DNA of 10,999 bases from CAZVFE01 sp964626405 (GTDB taxonomy: Bacteria; Bacteroidota; Bacteroidia; Cytophagales; Spirosomataceae). Below, one piece after another: positions 6,126-10,999 of the stretch. The position numbers and the translations under genes were made by a program. Numbering within the stretch: the first letter of the stretch is position 1; each line of letters starts with the position of its first letter. The notes below the pieces were generated by a model, which made no database searches, was not told the DNA's origin, and saw only the letters and a list, made by a program, of their open reading frames with translations. Where the stretch lies: contig CAZVFE010000056.1 in assembly GCA_964626405.1 (NCBI GenBank), positions 1 to 10,999 of the forward strand, in the 5' to 3' direction.

Positions 6126-7124
6126 ATGAAAAAATATTTCCTGATTTTCCTATGCCTAATCCTAAGTCGAATTGCAATAGCTCAAGAATTAGAGGGATTT
6201 AAAACCTTTTCTTCTTTAGAAGAACTTTTAGATTCATCTAATTTAAATGGTAAGCCAATATTTTTGGAGGCCTATTTGCCGGATTGTCCTCATTGCAAAG
6301 CTTTTATTCCTACTTTTAATGATCCTAAAGTAGTTGAATACTTAAAAACCATTAATGCTTATCAACTAAATATGGAAAATAGTGAGATTAGAAGTTATAT
6401 TTTTTCTCTTAAATGGAATATTACCTCTACTCCAACTTTTATATTTTTAGATAAAGATGGAAATTTAATAAAAATCCTAAAGGCTCATTCAGATATTAAT
6501 AATCCTGAGGAATTAATTAAAACCATAAAAGATGCCTTGGATCCAGAAAATAACCCAAAAGTTTTATTGGAAAAATTAAATAAGGGTAATTATAATGGAA
6601 ATGATTTACTGAGGTTAGCCCAATATTCTAAATCTATAGCCGACACTTCGATTAATAATCAGGTAGTAAATATTATTTCACAAAAAATACCAAAGGAAAA
6701 TTGGAACAATGTTGGTATGATAAAATTTATCAATGAATCTATGATTGAAGAAAATAATCCAATTTTCTATTATATGATTCATCATTTAGACCAATATTAT
6801 TTAAAAGCAGATACCAATTCGATTCGTTATATTGTTGAAAACACCATAAATTCGAATTTATTCCGACCAAATAACCATTTATTATCTGAAGAAAGAATCC
6901 AGGAAATGCGCTTTGGCTTATCTGCAATAGGAATAAGTGATGAAGAAATTAAGGCAAGATTTATCTTGGTAGAGGTTGATAAATTATTTTATCAGGGGGA
7001 GATGGAAAAAGGAATAATGAAAATTAAGGAATTCTATAAAGGAGAGAGTATTCCAGAAAAGGAATTGGAGTTTTGGTGTAACAAAATTAAATTTTTTAAT
7101 AAAGATATTGATTGTCCATTATAA
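6126..7124 (+). CDS. Exported thioredoxin-fold protein with CPHC motif
   Basis: This 332-residue protein begins with a clear Sec signal peptide (MKK, a hydrophobic stretch at 4-18, likely cleavage after AIA at 17-19), so it acts in the periplasm or beyond. Residues about 25-137 form a thioredoxin-like domain: FLEAYLPDCPHCKAF holds the redox pair Cys54/Cys57, and STPTFIFLDKDG (101-112) includes the family cis-proline (Pro103). Residues 140-332 look mostly helical, match no family I recognise, and contain a further cysteine pair near the end (Cys318, Cys330). The CPHC centre resembles those of disulfide oxidases or isomerases more than the CGPC of thioredoxin, but the reaction cannot be read from sequence. 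It lies 44 bases after the comM-like gene and 33 bases before the M28 peptidase gene, so the two exported proteins may be co-expressed. Confidence 0.85.
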   Translation: MKKYFLIFLCLILSRIAIAQELEGFKTFSSLEELLDSSNLNGKPIFLEAYLPDCPHCKAFIPTFNDPKVVEYLKTINAYQLNMENSEIRSYIFSLKWNITSTPTFIFLDKDGNLIKILKAHSDINNPEELIKTIKDALDPENNPKVLLEKLNKGNYNGNDLLRLAQYSKSIADTSINNQVVNIISQKIPKENWNNVGMIKFINESMIEENNPIFYYMIHHLDQYYLKADTNSIRYIVENTINSNLFRPNNHLLSEERIQEMRFGLSAIGISDEEIKARFILVEVDKLFYQGEMEKGIMKIKEFYKGESIPEKELEFWCNKIKFFNKDIDCPL

Positions 7125-7157
7125 TTTTAATTCCTTTACCTCATAAATGGTTTAACT

Positions 7158-8642
7158 ATGAAAATAAATTTCTTGACTAGGAGTTCAGTTCTTTTATTTG
7201 GCTTTATTTTCCTCACCAATTTTGTTTTTTACAAGGATGCAAATTGGACTTCGGTATTTATTAAAATATTAAACGAAGTAGATAATAATGCACAGGTTTA
7301 TGAAACCTTAAAAAATTCAACCTCTCGTATTGGGCATCGGCTTACGGGAAGTGTAAATGGAGAAAAAGCGGAGGAGGATGCCTACCAATTATTGAAATCA
7401 TATGGGTTTTCAAATGTGAAATTTCAGAATTTTGAAGTAGAAGCCTGGGCTAGGGATGAAGTAAGCTTATCAATTGCACCATTAAAATCTGATAATTATA
7501 AAGATCTTGAGGTTGTTTCTTTGGCAATGACCCCTGTAAAATCAGATATTGAAGGCGAAATCATCGATTTGGGGAATGGCCTGGAGGAAGATTTTGAAAG
7601 CCTAAAAAATAAAGTACCAGGGAAAATTGTCTTAATGAATATTGGATTATTAAATCCTAAAAAAGGAACAAGAAATTTACATCGTTCTGAAAAAACAGCC
7701 ATTGCAATAGAGCATGGTGCCCTTGGCGTAATATTTGTTAATACCGTAAAAGGAAATGTATTATTAACTGGTACGGCTTCAGTAACATCCAATTTAATCG
7801 AAATTCCCGCAGTATGTATTTCTTATGAAAATGGGGAAGAATTAAGAGATTGGATGAAAGAACAAGCAAATTTACAGGCTGAGATTCATATGCGAAATAC
7901 GAGTGGCCTTATCAAGGCCAGGAATGTGATTGCAACATTGGAGGGAAAAGATTCAAAATTAAAAAATGAGAAAATTATAATAGGAGGACATTTAGATTCT
8001 TGGGATTTGGCTCAGGGGGCAATTGATAATGGGATAGGTTCATATTCCATAATAGACATTGCAAGGACCTTCAAGGCTTTAAATTTAGAAACAAAAAGAA
8101 GTATTGAATTTGTACTTTTCATGGGAGAGGAAGAAGGATTGTTGGGGTCAAAGGCTTATGCGAAGGAAATGATAGAAAAGGGAGAGGAAAATCAGGTAGT
8201 ATACATGATTAATCTAGATATGACCAATAATGTTAATGGATTTAATGCGGGAGGTAGACCTGAAATGGAAAATATAATTAGAGAAATTGGGAATACGATA
8301 CAATCAATAGACAAAAATTTTGAAAATAATTTTGCCAACGCTGCTGGTTTGCATTCGGATCATCAAACCTTTTTAATGGAAGGAATTCCAGCTGGTTGGC
8401 CTATGGGAAAATTAGAACCAAATGTAGGAAACTGTTATCATGCAAATTGTGATTCTTTTGATTTAGTAGATAAAAAAGAATTAGAAAAAAATGTAAAATA
8501 TACGGCAATGTATCTATTTGCATTATCCAATTTGGATAATTTTCCTGCTAAAAAATTAAATTTTTCAGAAACCCGAGAATTCTTCATCAAACAGAACCTA
8601 AAACGAGAATTAGAATTAGGAAATGAATGGAAATGGGAATAA
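7158..8642 (+). CDS. M28 family zinc metallopeptidase, carboxypeptidase Q-like
   Basis: This 494-residue protein has an N-terminal hydrophobic segment (about 10-25) without a clear cleavage site, which serves as a signal peptide or anchor, so it is exported. A protease-associated-type insert lies at about 110-245, and the M28 catalytic domain spans about 255-460. The two-zinc site is complete: His278 and Asp280 in GGHLDSWD, Asp290 in GAIDNG, catalytic Glu324 and ligand Glu325 in GEEEGLLGS, Asp354 in NLDM, and His428 in CYHANCDS. The N-terminal pattern RIGHRLTGSVNGEKA (57-71) and the GGHLDSWDLAQGA motif resemble animal carboxypeptidase Q. Cys426 and Cys431 flank the last zinc ligand, which could form a disulfide. 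It follows the exported thioredoxin-like gene by 33 bases. Its peptide substrate is unknown. Confidence 0.92.
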   Translation: MKINFLTRSSVLLFGFIFLTNFVFYKDANWTSVFIKILNEVDNNAQVYETLKNSTSRIGHRLTGSVNGEKAEEDAYQLLKSYGFSNVKFQNFEVEAWARDEVSLSIAPLKSDNYKDLEVVSLAMTPVKSDIEGEIIDLGNGLEEDFESLKNKVPGKIVLMNIGLLNPKKGTRNLHRSEKTAIAIEHGALGVIFVNTVKGNVLLTGTASVTSNLIEIPAVCISYENGEELRDWMKEQANLQAEIHMRNTSGLIKARNVIATLEGKDSKLKNEKIIIGGHLDSWDLAQGAIDNGIGSYSIIDIARTFKALNLETKRSIEFVLFMGEEEGLLGSKAYAKEMIEKGEENQVVYMINLDMTNNVNGFNAGGRPEMENIIREIGNTIQSIDKNFENNFANAAGLHSDHQTFLMEGIPAGWPMGKLEPNVGNCYHANCDSFDLVDKKELEKNVKYTAMYLFALSNLDNFPAKKLNFSETREFFIKQNLKRELELGNEWKWE

Positions 8643-8647
8643 ATTTG
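8640..8647 (+). promoter_or_regulatory. Weak candidate -7 element for ftsZ
   Basis: TAAATTTG overlaps the stop codon of the M28 gene and fits TAnnTTTG, 37 bases before the ftsZ start. No TTG or TTTG lies at the expected -33 distance, so it could be chance. If real, ftsZ can be transcribed independently of the genes before it. Confidence 0.25.
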
Positions 8648-8683
8648 AATAATAATTTTACAATATGTAATTTTATGTAAACT

Positions 8684-9928
8684 ATGATTGAATCAAATCC
8701 TTTTTTTGCACATAATATGGAAATTGTCCCAGAATCTTCATTTAAATCAATAATTAAAGTTATCGGAGTTGGAGGTGGTGGATCCAATGCTGTAAGACAT
8801 ATGTCTACCTTGGATATTAAAGGTGCAGATTTAATCGTATGTAATACGGATTCTCAGGCTTTAGCATCTAATCCTGTAACGAATAAAATCAAATTAGGAG
8901 AGCAAGGATTAGGAGCCGGAACAGATCCAGAGGTTGGGAAAAAAGCAGCTATTCAAAGCAAAGAAAAAATTGAGGCAATCATGACGGAGGAAACTCAAAT
9001 GGTTTTCTTAACAGCTGGTATGGGAGGAGGAACAGGAACAGGTGCAGCTCCGGTTATTGCAGAAATTGCAGCAAATAGAGGAATGTTAACGGTGGCAGTT
9101 GTTACCGCTCCCTATACCTGGGAAGGATCAGATAAAATTCAATTTGCAAGAAATGGTATTGAAGAATTAAAGAAATATTCAGATACCGTATTGGTTGTAT
9201 TAAATGATAAATTAGCGCAATTATATGAAGATTTACCTGTTTTACAGGCCTTTCAAAAAGCAGATGATGTTTTGGCTAAGGCGGTAAAATCTGTGGTAGA
9301 TGTAATTGCTAAACCGGGTAATATCAATACGGACTTTATGGATGTAAAAAAAGTATTGACAAAGGCGGGGCAAGCTCTCATGTCTTCTGCAACCGGCTCT
9401 GGCTCGGATAGAGCATTAAGTGCAATCTCTCAGGCTTTAGATTCTCCGCTATTAAATTCCCAAGAAATTAAAGGAGCAAAAAGAATATTAATTACCGTTT
9501 CAACCTCTACGAATAATTCCTTGAGAATGTCGGAACAAAATATCATTATTGATTATGTAATGAAACGTGTAAATGCTCAAGCAAATATGGTAAAATTCGG
9601 ATTTTCAAGTGATGAAAGTCTGGGCGAAGATCTATATCTAACCATCATTGCAGCGGGCTTCGAAAATGAATTCAATACCTATGATTTATTCTTCCCTAAT
9701 TCAAATAATTCATGGGGACAGGAAATTTCTGAGGAGATTTTATATGGAGGTTCCGACAAAACCACTACGGAATCTGATGAGACCAAATTTGCAAAAATGG
9801 TGGATGCTTATTTCAATAATTCAATTTTAGATAATGAAATAACTATTCCTACGTTCCAGAGAAATAAGATTGATTTGGTAGATATTACTCGTTTACCAAA
9901 GGATAAATGGAAAATATCTGAAATTTAA
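8684..9928 (+). CDS. ftsZ: Cell division GTPase FtsZ (tubulin-like), possibly a divergent paralogue
   Basis: This 414-residue tubulin-like GTPase is predicted to form the division ring. The GTP-binding loops are visible: IGVGGGGSNAV (27-37), NTDSQAL (54-60), the tubulin signature GGGTGTG (114-120), NDKL (174-177) and the T7 synergy loop NTDFMDV (215-221) with both catalytic aspartates (217, 220). Relative to E. coli FtsZ, about three residues are missing just before GLGAG (76-80), the loop continues as GAGTDPEVG, and WEGSDK (146-151) has lysine where E. coli has Arg142. The C-terminal linker is short, and IPTFQR (388-393) recalls the conserved tail peptide, followed by about 20 more residues. 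It stands apart from division-cluster genes (ftsA, ftsQ, mur genes), next to an M28 peptidase and cutC. Met12 is an alternative start. The FtsZ family assignment is firm; being the only FtsZ of the cell is not. Confidence 0.95.
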   Translation: MIESNPFFAHNMEIVPESSFKSIIKVIGVGGGGSNAVRHMSTLDIKGADLIVCNTDSQALASNPVTNKIKLGEQGLGAGTDPEVGKKAAIQSKEKIEAIMTEETQMVFLTAGMGGGTGTGAAPVIAEIAANRGMLTVAVVTAPYTWEGSDKIQFARNGIEELKKYSDTVLVVLNDKLAQLYEDLPVLQAFQKADDVLAKAVKSVVDVIAKPGNINTDFMDVKKVLTKAGQALMSSATGSGSDRALSAISQALDSPLLNSQEIKGAKRILITVSTSTNNSLRMSEQNIIIDYVMKRVNAQANMVKFGFSSDESLGEDLYLTIIAAGFENEFNTYDLFFPNSNNSWGQEISEEILYGGSDKTTTESDETKFAKMVDAYFNNSILDNEITIPTFQRNKIDLVDITRLPKDKWKISEI

Positions 9929-10677
9929 TTTGAATTGAATTTTTCTATTATTGAAGCCGCGCTTTTAAGGATTGATAAATCTGAATAAAATATCCCATAT
10001 TCAGGTACTTCTTTGATTCCTCCCATTGAAATTTTGGAATTTCTAAAGACCATATTGGAATCCCTTGTTAATTTACCACTCATATGGACTGCATCCACCC
10101 CAATTTTTAATAATTCAAGAATATTATTTGGATTAACACCACTTCCAGCCATAATTTGAATTTCCCTTCCTGGAAGATTCACCCAATTTTTTATATTTTT
10201 TAATCCTTCCATAGCTGTATTGAGTTTGCCGGAAGTCAAAATCCTATGAAAACCCATATTTTGTAATTCCATGATTACCTTTTCCGTATGGATAGTCATA
10301 TCAATTGCCCGATGAAATGTCCATTCAACCTTATTTGAAAGACTTAGCAATTCATTTAAAAATTCATGGTCAATTTTACCCGAAGGTTTTAAGGCTCCAG
10401 TTACAATTCCTGAAATATTTGATTTTAATAAGGCTTCTAATTCCTTTAACATCGTATATTTCTCAAAATTCGAATAGCAAAAATCTCCCCCTCTCGGACG
10501 CAACATAGCATGGATAGGGATTGTAGTGCGGTCTTTTATGGCCTGAATCATACCTTGACTAGGGGTGCAGCCCCCTTCAAAAAGAGAACTACATAATTCA
10601 ATTCTATCTGCACCAACTAAGTCTGCATTTATCGCTGATTCTAAAGAATATACATTTATTTCTAAAGCCTTTTTCAT
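9925..10677 (-). CDS. cutC: CutC family protein
   Basis: This 250-residue cytoplasmic TIM-barrel protein belongs to the CutC family, historically tied to copper tolerance in E. coli, although that role has been questioned. Family motifs run in order: ADRIELCSSLFEGGCTPS (23-40), MLRPRGGDFCYS (58-69), TFHRAID (120-126), ILTSGK (146-151), IMAGSGVNPNN (175-185) and HMSGK (198-202). Length is normal and no signal peptide or membrane segment is present. Cysteines at 30, 37 and 67 lie in conserved barrel loops. The gene is convergent with ftsZ and overlaps it by 4 bases; both stops are read from the same TTAA. It is divergent from the DUF2795 gene, with an exact TAnnTTTG motif about 72 bases upstream of its start. 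Nothing nearby suggests a metal-resistance locus. Confidence 0.93.
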   Translation of the reverse strand: MKKALEINVYSLESAINADLVGADRIELCSSLFEGGCTPSQGMIQAIKDRTTIPIHAMLRPRGGDFCYSNFEKYTMLKELEALLKSNISGIVTGALKPSGKIDHEFLNELLSLSNKVEWTFHRAIDMTIHTEKVIMELQNMGFHRILTSGKLNTAMEGLKNIKNWVNLPGREIQIMAGSGVNPNNILELLKIGVDAVHMSGKLTRDSNMVFRNSKISMGGIKEVPEYGIFYSDLSILKSAASIIEKFNSN

Positions 10678-10748
10678 TCCTAAAAATAGATGAATTATGT
10701 GTAAATATAAATTTTCTGAAAAATTATTTTCGAATACTTTTTTAATAT

Positions 10749-10756
10749 CAAATTTA
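10749..10756 (-). promoter_or_regulatory. Candidate -7 promoter element for cutC
   Basis: On the minus strand this reads TAAATTTG, an exact match to TAnnTTTG, predicting a transcription start near 10742 and a leader of about 65 bases. No TTG is found at the -33 distance. It lies only 3 bases from the opposing -7 motif of the DUF2795 gene. Confidence 0.4.
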
Positions 10757-10759
10757 TTT

Positions 10760-10767
10760 TACTTTTG
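10760..10767 (+). promoter_or_regulatory. Candidate -7 promoter element for the DUF2795 gene
   Basis: TACTTTTG, followed by CAT, is an exact match to TAnnTTTG and predicts a start near 10774, about 38 bases before the gene. The -33 position is T-rich but has no TTTG. The leader holds two near-identical direct copies, ACTAAAAATA (10780-10789) and ACTAAAAAATA (10790-10800), giving an A-rich approach to the start codon. Confidence 0.5.
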
Positions 10768-10811
10768 CATTATCGTTTGACTAAAAATAACTAAAAAATA
10801 ATTTCAATTAT

Positions 10812-10999
10812 ATGTATTGGACACTAGAACTAGCTTCTTATTTAGAAGATGCACCATGGCCTGCTACTAAGGACGAATTAATTGATTTCGCAATTCGTAC
10901 TGGGGCTCCATTAGAGGTGGTAGAAAATTTAAATGAATTAGAGGATGATGGCCACCCTTTTGAATCTATCGAAGAAATTTGGCCGGATTATCCTACCAA
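10812..10999 (+). CDS. DUF2795 family small acidic protein (3' end beyond window)
   Basis: The first 62 codons are present and the window edge cuts the gene. The protein begins MYWTLELASYLEDAPWPATK, continues with ELIDFAIRTGAPLEVVENLNE and ends in ESIEEIWPDYPT. This very acidic, short DUF2795 type is strongly conserved across Bacteroidota; complete members are usually only a little longer than the part seen here. The biochemical function is unknown to me; the sequence suggests a small helical soluble protein with no signal peptide. The start is supported by the conserved MYWTLELA beginning and by an exact -7 promoter motif 45 bases upstream. Confidence 0.9.
   Translation, partial: MYWTLELASYLEDAPWPATKDELIDFAIRTGAPLEVVENLNELEDDGHPFESIEEIWPDYPT

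Noticed and set aside
9925..10677. A copper-resistance locus around cutC
   Set aside because: No copper ATPase, chaperone or metal regulator is in the window, and CutC's role in copper handling is uncertain.
1..10999. Mobile element, CRISPR array, tRNA or rRNA
   Set aside because: I saw no transposase or integrase, no regularly spaced repeats, no flanking duplication pattern and no tRNA or rRNA signature on either strand.

Overview
The window looks like a chromosomal stretch of a low-GC Bacteroidota bacterium. The evidence is a TonB/ExbD/ExbD/ExbB operon of the form seen in that phylum (TonB with an N-terminal KNKAYGA-type motif, ExbB with an extra N-terminal membrane segment), a DUF2795 protein starting MYWTLELASYLEDAPWPATK, the absence of Shine-Dalgarno sequences with A-rich leaders instead, and several matches to the Bacteroidota promoter -7 motif TAnnTTTG in gene-upstream DNA. 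A finer placement (for example Saprospiria-like) would be a guess. There are no RNA genes, insertion sequences, CRISPR arrays or prophage genes, and no stretch of 300 bases without a gene.

Layout. Positions 11-2935 (minus strand): a four-gene operon transcribed exbB, exbD2, exbD1, tonB, which builds the proton-driven motor that energises outer-membrane TonB-dependent transporters. Positions 2936-3228: a 293-base divergent promoter region with a TAnnTTTG motif facing each way and an A-tract-rich leader. Positions 3229-9928 (plus strand): six co-directional genes: a DUF721/DciA-like protein, an LD-carboxypeptidase (overlapping it by 4 bases), a ComM/YifB AAA+ ATPase, an exported thioredoxin-fold protein with a CPHC motif, a carboxypeptidase Q-like M28 metallopeptidase, and an FtsZ. 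Positions 9925-10677 (minus strand): cutC, convergent with ftsZ and overlapping it by 4 bases. Positions 10678-10811: a second divergent promoter region. Positions 10812 to the window end: a DUF2795 gene cut by the edge.

How the genes relate. The minus-strand operon is one functional unit. The plus-strand run mixes DNA metabolism (DciA-like, ComM), cell-wall recycling (LD-carboxypeptidase), periplasmic redox and peptide hydrolysis (thioredoxin-like, M28) and division (FtsZ), and looks more like close-packed housekeeping genes than one pathway. I found no clear new multi-gene system. The items most worth a second look are an inverted repeat filling the exbB-exbD2 gap, an FtsZ outside the usual division cluster with an altered nucleotide-loop region, the pairing of an exported thioredoxin-like protein with a peptidase that carries cysteines around its last metal ligand, and two divergent -7 motifs only three bases apart upstream of cutC and the DUF2795 gene.
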